This document shows positions 50,828-62,485 of a stretch of DNA of 64,000 bases, one piece after another. The stretch's first letter is position 1; the number at the start of each line of letters is the position of its first letter. The notes under the pieces were generated by a model. That model searched no databases, was not told the origin of the DNA, and was given only the letters and a program-made list of their open reading frames with translations. The position numbers were made by a program, and so were the translations under genes. Source of the stretch: Mytilus edulis (Eukaryota; Mollusca; Bivalvia; Mytilida; Mytilidae); the NCBI RefSeq assembly GCF_963676685.1, contig NC_092354.1, positions 71,288,178 to 71,352,177 of the forward strand, read 5' to 3'.

Positions 50828-52675
50828 TTTTCACTCGAGATGCGACAAATAGTTAAATCCCAGTTGAAAGGTCAATAAAGAATACGTGTGGCCCAATTTT
50901 CTGTAAAATTATAGACGTATTTACACTTGTTTACAAATATTTGGCCGTAATTACGTAAAATCACACAAGTACTCGTAAAATTTTACATCAAATTTTAAAA
51001 AATTGACGTAATAATTAAAAAGAGTTTGTTGCTTGACGTCAGAAGGTTATTCGGAGCAGATATAAGGTCATTCTGAGACAAAATTCAGCTAAATACCAAA
51101 AGTGTATATACGTTTTTGTCAGCAACTAGAATTTGATATATTTCATTTACAATATGGTGTTTCTTAGCTATAATATTAACACAGAATTATAACTACTTTT
51201 GTTTCCAATTTATAAGATAGATAAGTGACCAAGATCGCCAAGAATACAACAGACAGGCGTATTTTTTTTGTACTTTCAAAACCAACTTAAAAAAAATCTT
51301 TTGCTTGATACATGTAACATTCCATTCTGAGTCGTCTTTAAAACACATATAACTAGACTGTAATGTATAGTACGTTGTTGTTCTGGTGAGATATAAGTAG
51401 ATACACATGTTTAGCAGTTTGGCAAGGGCTTTACTTCCCTGTTCTGATAGGCGTTTGAGTGTTTTTTTAATAGAAAAGATGAAAATATACAATGTAATTT
51501 GCTTCAGTAATACATTAAAAATTTTCAGAGAAGTATTTGAATGTACAAAAAAAGTAATTATCATCAATGGTGAATCAGGTTTATGATCCATCATTATTCA
51601 AATACCTTTATGACATTAATTTATATTTTATGGCCTATTAAATTTTCTTTTGATACTCTTAAAATGTTTTAATTAATGTAATGAAATATTTAAAAAAGAA
51701 ATACTTTTTAAAATATTCTAATGGTTGATGATTCTAATTGATGTCTAAAATACCTATCTTGTCGTATGATTTTATAAATATTTATAAATGTAAAATATTA
51801 TTTAAACTCAAGATGAATCTGAAATTAAAAAATAATCATTTTACTCGCATGAATTTCATTTTACGGAAACCAAACCTTTTTCATACATTGACGTCAGCCT
51901 ATACGTTACCGCTTAAGAGAAGTAGCCAAACATCTGTCCGGTTGCTGCTTGTATCTTCTCTCAATAATTTCAGAAAAGAATCTGGGATTACGTTGAGGTT
52001 CTTTTATTCGGAAAATTAATCATTTTGTAATGCCATGACAATTTTATGGCTTTATGATTTTTATTTTTGGAATAACCATTTTGGATTTCTGAAACCAGAG
52101 CATTGACTTTCCTATATTCCAAATAGAAAAATCAATGATCTGGTCATTAGGACTTTGGTCCAAAGTCTCATAAGCAATCATATCACATCCTCTTATTTTT
52201 AAAATGAAATATCATTAAAAATCAATATTAATTTTATCTGCACTTCTTAGTTGCATTATTGGAATTTTGACTGAAGTACTTCATCACAGAAATTAAGGTA
52301 CCATTTCATTTACCATTTTCCTAAGACTTATTTAACATGTACATTTCAATTACTATGGAACAGTCATTTGGAAAAAAAGTTTATGACCGGTTCTGTAATT
52401 TTGGACAAAAGTGAAAAATTGGCCTCCATATCTATACATTATATATGATTTTGATATGGAATAGTCTTCAGCAATCATTTAAAAATGTTTGTCCCGGTTC
52501 TGTCCTTTTGGAGAACAAAATTATTTTCAAGTTAAAAATTTGCAGAATGCACTTTTCCATACGATATAAGAACTTCCGGGTATGATTTTGCCCTTTTTCA
52601 ATAAGTTCTCATAATTTATATAGATAGACACATTATCATCCAGTACGGCAGTTTGACCAACGTCTCTGTTAAAAA
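50828..52675. other. No gene seen
   Basis: AT-rich intergenic DNA. The 133-codon antisense frame at 51193-51594 and others have no domain, signal peptide or splice context. Confidence 0.45.
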
Positions 52676-52915
52676 ATGCATTCCATTCACACGTAGACTG
52701 GTTTTTGTCGTTTTTATAACGAGGTTTACAGCTAACACGGATTGTAGGGAAAGGGACTCAAATTCCATTCATACAGGGACTGATCTTGTTTCGTTTTTAT
52801 AACGAGGTTTGCAGCTAACACGGATTGTAGGTAAAGGGCTAACATTCCATTTACGCAGGGACTGATATGTTTTTCGTATTTATAACGAGGTTTGCAGCTA
52901 ACACGGATTTGTATT
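52676..52915. repeat. 83-bp tandem repeat, three units
   Basis: AACGAGGTTT(A/G)CAGCTAA followed by CACGGATTGTAGG starts at 52718, 52801 and 52884, exactly 83 bp apart. The linking part (ATTCCATT.A....GGGACTG) also repeats. It is non-coding minisatellite-like DNA. Confidence 0.75.
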
Positions 52916-54239
52916 CACTATTTTCCACTGGACTTGTGTTTATATTTTTATTTATTTTTTAATTAATTCACCCCCACCCCCTTTTTGACAACAATGAATC
53001 AATCAACCAAATATTTAAAACATGATCGATATATTGATTATGATTTTATAAAACATATAAGTGGTGTGATCTCAACCCTCATCTAAGTTGAATGACAATT
53101 TAACTGAAAGTATAAAATTTGATTTAAAAAATTAGGAATTCTTGCAAAGGGTAAATTACTATCAAACTGTTAGACATATTTTTTATTAATTGTTTGATAT
53201 TTGTTTTACTTTACGTCCAGTGGCAAATAGTTCCTGAATGTCTTGAACGAGAGCAATTTAATGTGAAAAATATATCATGATACATTACAATAAGAAGGAT
53301 CTGAAATAAGTGGTCGACCGTGAAATTTGGCGGGAAACTTGACATGCTGCTGGAAATTAGGGTATATTGTATAGGGACATATATTGACAGGCCACCTACT
53401 GAACCTTCAAAGAGTTGTTGCAAGGGTTAATAACTTGCTAACTCTACACGAGGAACGAATTTGATATTCCCATTCTGACCGAATTTGATATCCCCATTCT
53501 GACCGGATTTGTCTACGAATTTATACATTCCACACAGCCGGCCCATCATAATTGAGTGCAGCAATTTTAATCTGGTTTTCGTAGCCCTTATTCAACGGAA
53601 ATTTTTCTTATCTGTTTTTTTTTATCACATTCAATTACAAACATCAAAATTGAGGATATTCTGATGAGAAGAAGAAGTCGCAGTCCTTTGCTTAAATTTT
53701 TAAAGAATATTTGAAAACAACGGCACACTGATAACACCTTAGTAACCTCTACAACTAATTTAAAGAAGTTAGGTTCAAAAGATGTTTGAGCTGAATGAAT
53801 ACGAATATGCTTCGTTTCTCGAATTGAAAGTTCAAATGCATGATCAAGTTCGGAATCAAATATCTTGCTTCTTTTTCGTCATTTACTAAATCACTGAAAC
53901 ATTCTTTAAAGGCAAATAAGAGCATATCAATTTCTTTCAAAGTCTTTAATAGAAAAATACATAGTAACAAAATAAAAATATATCAACATATACAATTTAA
54001 AAACGTTCTTCTGTTGTCGCTATCACCAATATGGTCTATATAAACATTTGTAGATGGTTTTCAGTTGTATCACCAGGACTGTTTTAATCTAAAAGGAAGA
54101 TATTAATGTTAACTTTATTATTGTTTTCAAGAGCAAAATTTCGACAGTATTTTCAGATTATTATTTGGTCATCTGACTTTATGTATAATAAGATAAAGAA
54201 CTGAAACAGATAAAATATCATACTGAAACTATACCACAA
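52916..54239. other. No gene seen
   Basis: AT-rich spacer. A duplicated CATTCTGACCGAATTTGAT / CATTCTGACCGGATTTG pair near 53470-53510 is the only local repetition noted. Confidence 0.4.
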
Positions 54240-54372
54240 TATAAAAAAAAGAAGATGTGGTATGATTGTCAATGAGAAAACAGTCCACAAGAGACCAAAA
54301 TGACACCGACATCAACAACTATAGGTCACCGTACGGCCTTCAACAATGAGCAAACCCCCTACCGCATAGTCC
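54240..54372 (-). repeat. Retroelement T1 tail (solo)
   Basis: It is an inverted copy: AAGAAGATGTGGTATGATTG, AAGAGACCAAAATGACACCG and GGTCACCGTACGGCCTTCAA. It is one of the best preserved T1 copies in the window. Confidence 0.65.
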
Positions 54373-54605
54373 TGTTTTCATCTTAAACGAAGTTATCAAC
54401 TTTATAAACTTTATAATTGTTGTTTTCATGTGCAAAATTTCGACAGTATTTTTCATATTATTGGTTTTTTTTCTACATGGTTTCATTTATAAAGATACAG
54501 GAGACTTAAATAGATAAAATACAAGCAATAACTTTAAAAGTGTCAGTTTCTGTCTGTTGTGAAGAAAACTTAATGATCACCTCATGATAAATAAACAAAA
54601 GTATT

Positions 54606-54938
54606 TTAAGGATGTTTGCTGCTCAGCTTCAAAATAAATAGGTTTCCATAGTATATAATGATAGGGGATATCGGGGTCAATGTGCTTTTTTCTGAGATAT
54701 TAGCTATTGGAACTTTGGCGGGAAAATGTTCCCTCTTGATTTTTCATAGCTTTTATCAAAAAAGATCTCAAAACCTATTAAAAAAATAAGATTTTAGAAG
54801 ACTTTTACAAATAGCTTATAATTATACATGTAAAAGATTTATAAAAAGAAAAATGGTGGTCCATGGGCAAATTTTTTAAGGCATTCAAATTCGAAAATCT
54901 GACAAAAATTCCAAAACATGAAGAGCAAACATCCTTTA
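54606..54938. mobile_element. MITE, second member of the TTAAGGATGTT family
   Basis: TTAAGGATGTTTGCT at the left end and AGCAAACATCCTTTA at the right end are inverted repeats. The internal GGCGGGAAAATGTTCCCTCT and CAATGTGCTTTTTTCTGAG segments match the complement of the element at 15761-16135. It ends about 100 bp from the 3' end of the glycine-rich protein gene. Confidence 0.7.
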
Positions 54939-55039
54939 GCATAACGCTCCCTAATACATACATTAAAAGACTGTTCAGAAGACTAATTTAATCAACAACA
55001 TACCATAAACAACAAGGACGGTATGATCAAAACGTTTGT

Positions 55040-55396
55040 CTACCATCTATTTCGTCGACCGCCTCCGAATTGTCGTCGACCGCCTCCGAATTGTCGTCGG
55101 CCGCCTCCGAACTGTCGTCGGCCGCCTCCAAACTGTCGTCGGCCGCCTCCGAACTGTTGTCTACCACCCCATTGTCGTCCGCCTCCTCGGCTGTTATCAA
55201 CAATAATGTCTTTTCGACCTCCTCCTCCGCCACCGCCACCACCACCGCCTCCTCCTCCTCCTCCGCCACCACCACCACCACCCCCTCCTCCTCCGCCTCC
55301 CCCGCCACCTCCTCCTCCACCGCCGCCGCCTCCTTGACAAATTATTAAGTCAACAAGGACCACCAATACTACTATAGCGATAAGTTGGTGTTTCAT
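55040..55396 (-). CDS. Small secreted glycine-rich protein with GGGRRQF repeats
   Basis: The 118-residue frame starts at an ATG preceded by TTTACTGTAG, a possible 3' splice site of a 5'-UTR intron, and ends in TAG. Residues 1-20 form a clear signal peptide (MKHQ, then a run of I/V/L/A, ending in IIC), followed by Q. Then come about 39 consecutive glycines, a short acidic/hydrophobic linker (RKDIIVDNSR), GGGRQWGGRQQF, four GGGRRQF heptads and a GGGRRNRW end. Glycine codons are mixed (GGT, GGA, GGC, GGG), so this is a selected or repeatedly expanded protein repeat and not just one codon slipping. The mature peptide is highly basic. Secreted Gly-rich proteins in bivalves include shell-matrix, byssal and Gly-rich antimicrobial types; which applies cannot be told. 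The proline-rich and other frames across the same bases are shadows. Confidence 0.7.
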   Translation of the reverse strand: MKHQLIAIVVLVVLVDLIICQGGGGGGGGGGGGGGGGGGGGGGGGGGGGGGGGGGGGGGGRKDIIVDNSRGGGRQWGGRQQFGGGRRQFGGGRRQFGGGRRQFGGGRRQFGGGRRNRW

Positions 55397-55454
55397 TGTG
55401 TTCTACAGTAAAATAAAATGGACATTAAAATAAATGGCATATAACAAGTTTATT

Positions 55455-55710
55455 TCAATAACATAAAAAGTAAAATCACAAAAATACTGAACTCCGAGTA
55501 AAATTCAAACGGAAAGTTCCCAATCAAATGGCAAATTCAAATGATAAAACTCATCAAACGAATGGACAACAACTGTCATATTCCTGACTTAGTACAGGCA
55601 TTTTCAAATGCAGAAAATGGTGGATTGAACCTGGTTTTATAGCGCGAAACCTCTCACTTATATGACAGTCGCATCAAATTCCGTTATTTTTACAACGATG
55701 CGTGAACAAA
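55455..55710 (-). repeat. Interspersed repeat, family C
   Basis: It is inverted and holds AAAATCACAAAAATACTGAAC, AACAACTGTCATATTCCTGA and TTAGTACAGGCATTTTCAAA. It lies immediately upstream of the glycine-rich protein gene and could contribute to its 5' region. Confidence 0.6.
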
Positions 55711-56820
55711 ACAGACATAATCGGTAAAATAGTTAAAATATGGTACATTTACTTTAATATTTCAATGTTTTTGTAGCCACTGCCAAAAATTAATCTTGCG
55801 AAATCAAAAATTTTAAACTTTACTCATAAAATTGTTTTGCCCTTACATGTTCCTGTGCGGTTTAGTTTGCTTTTTTTTAAATATCAATTCTAAAATTGTC
55901 AATTTCTAAATATTTTTTATATTAACACGTTTTTCTGATTGTATTCGTTCAATAGAAAGATTTTATTTGATAAATTTTCATAAATGTTGTCAATCATTTT
56001 AAAATACATGTTTTTATTATTTTTTTATTATAGCTATGCTTGAGCATGTCCTATTACTTTGCCCTTAATCAGAAGGAATTTCAGATTGCCTTTTAATTTT
56101 CTGTAAAAATTGTTTCTTTACATGGTCAATATCCATTCTGATTCTCTTTTAAATTCAAATTTATTTCTTATTCTTAAAAAGTCAGTTTGTTGTTTTGAAA
56201 AGATCATTTTTGGGGGTTTAATGTTCAAATGCTTACTTAATCCTCAATATGCTTTACATGTTTTCATCCTGTATGGACTGTCAACAAAAAAAAAGAAGTA
56301 ATACATTTTTTTATTTAAAGAATTATGTTGGAAAGTTTTCTTTTTAAATAAAAGTAACTTTTTTTTTAAAGTATCAAAGTACTTTTTCATACTTAATAAG
56401 TTCGATATCTTCTTACCTGAACTACTAGATCTTTATTTGTATATACCTGACTTTGACTTGATGTTTGTCTTTTATATAATTCCAATATCCTTATTATTTT
56501 TTATTATTTACCCAATGATCTTTTTTCATTCGCCAATGACCTTTTGCGTATAACGTCACTTGATAACAAATGTCCCAATTATTTTACTTATGTATTCATA
56601 ACATGAATAGATCTGTTTTTATATTCTATATAGCATATGATATATTTATCTAAATATGACATAGGTAAATGTTAATATGGTTAATGATAAACGAAAGGGA
56701 ACAATGAATCAATGTAAAAACTATGTTGACAGTTTTATGGGGCTATTTATGTTTTTTTTTACAAAATTCCCCTATATGTAAACATAGTTCATACCTTCAT
56801 CGTACACGTAACAACCTTGT
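55711..56820. other. No gene seen
   Basis: Very AT-rich spacer with long A/T runs. No exon, RNA gene or recognised repeat. Confidence 0.45.
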
Positions 56821-56821
56821 T

Positions 56822-58115
56822 AGGTCTTTCCACTTTTCGTGGAAAGACCTTTTGTTTTTCTTCTAGATCTGATTATTAGGTCTTTCCACTTTTCGTGGAA
56901 AGACCTTTTGTTTTTCTTCTGATTATTTTTTTTCTATTGCCGTCTGAGATGCTTTTTTGTCTTACAACATATCGAATGAATTGTTTTGCCAATGATGTTG
57001 TACAGTAATGGGGGTTTCAAAACTCACCCTGTGTGACCGAACACTTATTCTTATAGGAGTTATCTCCCCTCATCCCCTTTTTCTTGTTATCGCTATATCT
57101 CTAAAACCGTAAAAGATTTTAACAAACTGTATTCACCAAATTGTTCGTCTACTGTACATGTTGAGAGTGATTTGGTTTATTTTGACTAGAGTGATCGGAA
57201 GACATCTTATGGGAGTTATTTCCCTTTGAAAATTTAAGAAAGGCGATTTGTTGGATAAATTCATACGTTATAAGTCGTAGAGGCCTAAAGTCTTTTGATA
57301 TGAAGTCCTTGGTCCATTTGAAATTGAGGTCAAGGTCAAAGGTCAAGGTCAAGTTCTAAATTTTGAATTTTGCTTGTTATCGTTATACCACAGAAACTGT
57401 GACAGAAAATGATATGATGTGTTTGCCAAATAACTGTTTACAATAGGGCGCAACTTCAACCGTTTTCAGTCAAAGTGTTTTGGTTAACCCTCATAGGAGT
57501 TTTCTCCCCTTATATATTTCAAATCAGTATTTCTCCACAACCATACAAGTGATTGACCTCCGGTCTTCCGTTTTGAGTTCACTGACCTATGACCTTGAAA
57601 TTGAGATCAAGGTCGAGGGTCAAAGTCATGATATAAATTTTGAATTTTGCTTGTTATCGTTATTCAAAAGAAACTGTTACAGTACATAATATGATTTGTT
57701 TGCCAAATTACTGTTTACAAAAAGGCACAACTTCAAACTATTTCGGTCGAAGTGTTTGGGTTAACCCTTGTAGGAGTTTTCTCCCCTTATGTATTTGAAA
57801 TCAGTATTTCTCCACAACCATACAAATGATTGACCTCCGGTCTTCTGTTTTGAGTTGACTGACCTATGACCTTGAAATTGAGATCAAGGTCGAAGGTCAA
57901 TTTGACGTTCTAGATTTTGACCTTTGCTAAAAATTATTTTCTGTTCATACTAACACAATTAAGTCTTCTGCATATACCTATTAATCTTATTTTTTTTTAT
58001 ATCAATTCGAAGAACCAAATTACATCAACAAGGAGTGACATTTTCTAACATCGTTTTTAAATTTCATTCTTATTATCGAGATGGAAAGACCTTCAATTGT
58101 TCTCTGAAGAATTGG
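56822..58115. mobile_element. Hairpin-bounded element with 277-bp tandem units
   Basis: It starts with a perfect 12-bp-stem hairpin AGGTCTTTCCAC-TTTTC-GTGGAAAGACCT (56822-56850), repeated at 56878-56906. It ends with TGGAAAGACCT (58082-58092), an inverted match to the start, followed by a small hairpin CAATT...AATTG. In between, units containing TTTTGAATTTTGCTTGTTAT start near 57361, 57638 and 57914 (period about 277 bp), and an older unit lies near 57080. Each unit carries an AGGTCA-rich stretch and CTCCCCTTAT. No protein is encoded; the frames inside are shadows. The architecture parallels the element at 20517-22915. Confidence 0.65.
57327..57351 (+). promoter_or_regulatory. Cluster of four AGGTCA half-sites
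   Basis: AGGTCA occurs at 57327-57332, 57333-57338, 57340-57345 and 57346-57351, giving DR0, DR1 and DR0 spacing. AGGTCA is the core half-site of nuclear receptors, and DR1 suits RXR or HNF4-type dimers. Degenerate equivalents recur in the other units near 57605 and 57885. Whether anything binds is not shown; it lies in a repeat far from known promoters. Confidence 0.3.
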
Positions 58116-58365
58116 TTTTTAATTTTATATTCGGATTGGTTATTTGTTCCTCATATTTTTTATAAACTTCCTATATCAGTACTTTATTATGTGTTTGAGT
58201 TCATCGAAATTCTTTGTCATTGAACATTTTGCTTTTGTTAATTACGAGCATGACGAGAGCGTCAAACAATTCATTAGTGCGCCGAGAACTGCCGAAAGTC
58301 CACTATTGTCGTGACCACAATCACCATCTTTATCTTGACCATCTTTGGATTTGTGTGATTTTATG

Positions 58366-58552
58366 GTTTATATTATATATTTTGGATTTCGTGTGGTTTA
58401 CGATTAATATTGTATATCTTAGATTTCGTGTGGTTTTACGATTAATATTGAATATTTTAGATTTCGTGTGGTTTTACAATTAATATTGTTTATTTTAGAT
58501 TTCGTGTGGATTTACTATAAAATATTATATATTTTAGATTTCGTGTGATTAT
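58366..58552. repeat. 38-bp tandem repeat, five units
   Basis: GATTTCGTGTGG recurs at 58385, 58422, 58460, 58498 and 58537, with TTTTACGATTAATATTG and TATATTTTA between. The apparent protein repeat over it (LDFVW-type) is a by-product. Confidence 0.75.
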
Positions 58553-58669
58553 AATATGGCTAACATGATATATTTCAAATTTTGTGCAGTTTTCGTGAAC
58601 TACGTATACAGCCTCTTGACATATAAAGTATGTGTCGAGGTTAAACACGTGTGTAAGTGGTAATTAATT

Positions 58670-58905
58670 ACCCCCCCCCCCCCCCTAACCTGGGACAGTG
58701 GTGGAACAGTACAACATAAGAACAAAGTTTTTAAGATCGTTTTACAAACAAATAAACATGAATATAAGAAAAAGGAGACACAGTATAATGATACAACTAT
58801 CCACCAAAGATCAAATGAAGTGCTTACAATGATTATCGGCAACCGTATACTGACTTCAACAAGGAAAACCCATACCGTAAAGTCTGCTTTAAAATACACC
58901 GACAT
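58670..58905 (-). repeat. Retroelement T1 tail with C-run
   Basis: A run of C's at about 58671-58685, then CTAACCTGGGACAGTGGTGG and AACAGTACAACATAAGAAC, match the complement of the mid tail at 11510-11560. A diverged terminal T1 block follows at 58770-58900. It is an inverted, internally deleted copy. Confidence 0.55.
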
Positions 58906-59444
58906 GAACAATATGCATACACGTACCTACTATACTTGCAGACACTTGTAATCCCAACACATTTATAGCGGGGCATTTCTTAATGAGTTTTTTTAAATTT
59001 AAAATCTCATCAAAGAATTATCAAAAATATATAAAAAAAAAAAAGTTGAAAATGTTAATCTAAAAGTTCCTCATTATCAATCAACATATAACTCAGGTTT
59101 TGCTTACACGTGAAATGTTCATGGACATTGCTATACTACTTTTCAGAAAGTCACAACAAGACGTGAGAGATCAGAAGATTGTCGACACCATACACATCTT
59201 ATTTTCATTCAATTTTCAATAAACAAAATTTGAAAATGGGAATCCGTATGTTTTTTTGTTTTTTGTTTGTTTGTTGTTTTTTTTTTTTTCCTTTTATTGT
59301 GGATAACTTTAAAAAATACACAACAAAAAAAGGATGTCGTAAGAACACATTACAATATTACTTCATTAGATACTGAATTTCATTGGGAAAATTCGGTAAC
59401 AGCACGCAGTAACGATTTCGTCGTAGACTGCTATATAGATATAT

Positions 59445-59600
59445 GAAGATGTGGTATAAGTGCGAATGCGACAACTTTCCATCCGAGTCACAATTCGTAA
59501 AAGTAAACCATTATAGGTCAAAGTACAGTCCTCAACACGGAGTCTTGGCTCACACCGAACAACAAGCTATAAAGGGCCATTCGAATGACTAGTGGGAGAC
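59445..59600 (-). repeat. T1-related repeat, variant
   Basis: GAAGATGTGGTATAAGTGCG, CAATTCGTAAAAGTAAACC and ACAAGCTATAAAGGGCCATT resemble the inverted T1 block but form a distinct subfamily. The interrupted copy at 61435-62045 shares it. Confidence 0.55.
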
Positions 59601-59939
59601 ACGAGAAAAACTTATGAACCACATCAACAAAAGACAACCACCGAACAACAGGTTCATTTGCATTGCTACTTCATAGTGATATGCAATAGTGTAGATATTC
59701 TGAGCATTCGCTTCGAAATAAAAGTGTGTGTTTTTGTTTATTAATTTATAGTGCAGCGCCGACTTCCGAAGAGATGCCTTTTAGGGAGTTTAATGTACCT
59801 TAAGACCATACCCCTGGAAATGTTTTAAAATGAAAGAATAAATGGTGAAGAGTTGTTTCATAGGCAATCATACCACATCTTCTTTTAAACGTGTAAATAA
59901 ATATAAAATATATACAGCGACTAGGAAAAAATACATTTT

Positions 59940-61180
59940 TCATTTCTAGATATTAGCCATCATCTTTATTCTCATAACCATTGCAGATACATAGGTACAG
60001 AGAGAGTGCAAAATATGTACATGAATGTGCATCTATTTACAAAACATATATAAAATACAGTGGTTTCAAAATAATATACATTTTAGCCAGGAGGACCCAC
60101 ATGTTTATTTATACACTTTATAAGCTTACATAATCTTTTTAACTCTGACTTTTTGTTTACTTTGCTCATCAGTTTTCCAAATTTTAGTGTATTAACACGA
60201 GCCAAATAATATTTATCAAGGTATAATTTTCTGCTGTCGTTAAAAAATGGACATTCTAGCAGATAATGTAATTCGTCCCCAATACTACCAATATTACAAA
60301 GATGACATTTTCTATCATTTCTATTAACATTATTCCACCTCCCTGTCTCTATTGGGAGTCTGTGGTTTGTGGTTCTATATCTACATAAAATAATACTTTC
60401 GTGCATATCCAAGATATCAAAATATTTTTCAAACTTCAATTCTAACTTAAAAATTCTATAATTTACTGCTTTTGTAGACTCTTGTAATTGCGTATTCCAC
60501 AACTGTTTATAATGGTCTTGTAATCGCAACTTAAGTGCATTTTTTAACCATATATCATTACCAAAACATTGAGAAATCCAAATATTTGAAAAACCACATT
60601 CATCCAAAATATTTTTAACTTTACTCACAAAAAATGTACATACATTATTCACAGTAAATAGTGTTTTTAATAGTCTATATGCGATAGAAGATAGCTTAGT
60701 CTCTTTAGCGGATAATAACTTACACCAATATGACACTATTTTTATTTTAATATCAATGTCCAAAGGATATCTACCAAGTTCACCGTATACCATATAGTTA
60801 GGTGTGGAATTTTTCAGTTTCAAAAGAAGTTTACAGAATTTCAGATGGATTCTTTCTATAATTTCAACATTACCATGCCCCCAAATTTCACATCCATACA
60901 AAAGTATGGGTTTCACAACTTTATCAAAAAGATCTAAGTGACATTGAATAGAAAGATTATGCATGCGGCCTGCTTTCAACACATTAAACATAGCTTTTGT
61001 TGCTTTTTCTGCTAAGTGTTTCTGTGCTATTTTAGTATTACCAGTTCTAGATAATAATATGCCTAAATAGTTAAATTCTTTAACAATTTCAATGTCCGTG
61101 CCGTCTATATCAAAATGCAATTTTGACGGCAATCTCTCTAGAAAAAATCATCACTTTAGCAATGTTTAATTTGTACCTTT
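59940..61180 (-). mobile_element. 5'-truncated LINE, C-terminal reverse-transcriptase ORF
   Basis: A 350-codon frame ends in a stop at 60083-60085 and is open from 61132. It encodes FNYLGILLSRTGN near the start, KPILLYGCEIWGHG at about 75-88 and RIHLKFCKLLLKLK, with a CHLC...H...C zinc-knuckle-like motif near residue 280. That is the order found after the reverse-transcriptase core of jockey/CR1-type LINE proteins. The frame has no true ATG. Upstream the reading continues in another frame as KLNIAKVMIFSRE (about 61177-61140), so a 2-base deletion separates them. The 3' part (60082-59940) is UTR-like with a final AATAAAGATGATGG. The copy is dead but unusually long and open, so it is young. Confidence 0.8.
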
Positions 61181-61434
61181 CATTTTATTTTTATTTATTT
61201 ATATAGTAGTTGTGGTTAACAAGGCATTCACCTTGAGTGATTACGAAACAATAACAATTCGCTTCATCTGTATTTATTTTGTATATGAATAAACTTTGAT
61301 ATGTACTTTTGTATTTAGTACAAAACAACTATCGTTTGAAGCATGAGTTCAATAGCCAAGTCTGAGATTCATGTCCTTGTCGGACATTTATGCACCAGCT
61401 GTCAACTCGATTCAAACGACACTGTATAGATATA
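61181..61434. other. No gene seen
   Basis: AT-rich flank at the 5' truncation point of the LINE, with no recognisable feature. Confidence 0.4.
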
Positions 61435-62045
61435 AGAAGCTGTGGTATGAGTGCTAATGATAAAACTCTCCATTCAAGTCACAATTTGTAAAAATAAATC
61501 AAGGGTTATAATTGCCTATGTACATTTACTACTTATAACAATGGACTGAACTGTGCCTATTATTGCTTATAATGTTTTATGTTTCATTACAGATGACCGT
61601 GGTCATTGTTCTACATTAAATCACCAGCTCAGTAGCCAGTACTTCGGTACTGGCATGAAAATACGGATTTTTTGTGTTATTAAAATTTGCTGATACAAAA
61701 TATTAGAAATTATTATAAATTAAGGAATGTATCTCCCTCATGCAAAGCTCTGATTCCTTTCACGGATTTGGCTATACTTTTTGGACCTTTTGGATTATAG
61801 CTCTTCATCTTTTATATAAGCTTTGGATTTTAAATATTTTGGCCACGAGCATCACTGAAGAGACATGTATTGTCGAAATGCGCATCTGGTGCAAGAAAAT
61901 TGGTACCGTTAATTTTATTAAAGACATGTGTGAATAAATAGACATTGTTTTTATTTAAAACCATTATAGTTTAAGGTACGGCCTTCAACACGAAGCATTG
62001 GATAACACCAAACAGCTAGCTTTAAAGGGCCACAAAATTAGTAGT
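61435..62045. repeat. T1-variant repeat split by a family G insertion
   Basis: The first half of an inverted T1-variant (GAAGCTGTGGTATGAGTGCT ... TTTGTAAAAATAAATCA, 61435-61505) and its second half (ACCATTATAGTTTAAGGTAC ... TTTAAAGGGCCACAAAA, 61960-62040) are parted by about 450 bp. The intervening DNA has CAGTAGCCAGTACTTCGGTA, GGCATGAAAATACGG and GAAGAGACATGTATTGTCG, the family G order of 15000-15475. Family G therefore inserted after this T1 copy. Confidence 0.6.
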
Positions 62046-62485
62046 GATGTCAACATATATTTGTTCCGCCTAAAGGAGTTCCAATGAAAACTTTGTTATT
62101 TATAAGCATTGCCATAATATCTATTCCTGTTAGAACAAATATTCTATACCATTTATTTCGTTAGGAACATATACTGTAATATTTATTCCTGTGGAAATAA
62201 TATTCCAGAATATATTTTCTTTTTGGAACTTCTATTATGAAGGAACTTCTATTCCGTGTAAAACTATTCAAACGGTCAAACCAACAGCCTAATCTATATA
62301 AGATTAAATTAAAATTAAATTAAAAAAAAATATGTCAACATTTGAAACTATGCATGATAAATGTCGTAAGAAATTGAATCGGAGTTTGCCACTCAGATGT
62401 TCGATCAACAACTTAATGCCGAATCAATGACATAACCAAGAAGGCTTTAGTTAATAATTTTTACCAGAACTTCAAAACTTTGTCC

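Noticed and set aside
51193-51594. 133-codon minus-strand frame
   Set aside because: Lysine/leucine/isoleucine-rich translation of AT-rich sequence with no recognisable motif and no supporting neighbour exons.
55023-55337. Proline-rich plus-strand frame and two other frames over the same bases
   Set aside because: They are shadows of the glycine-rich gene on the minus strand, which alone has a signal peptide and a structured repeat.
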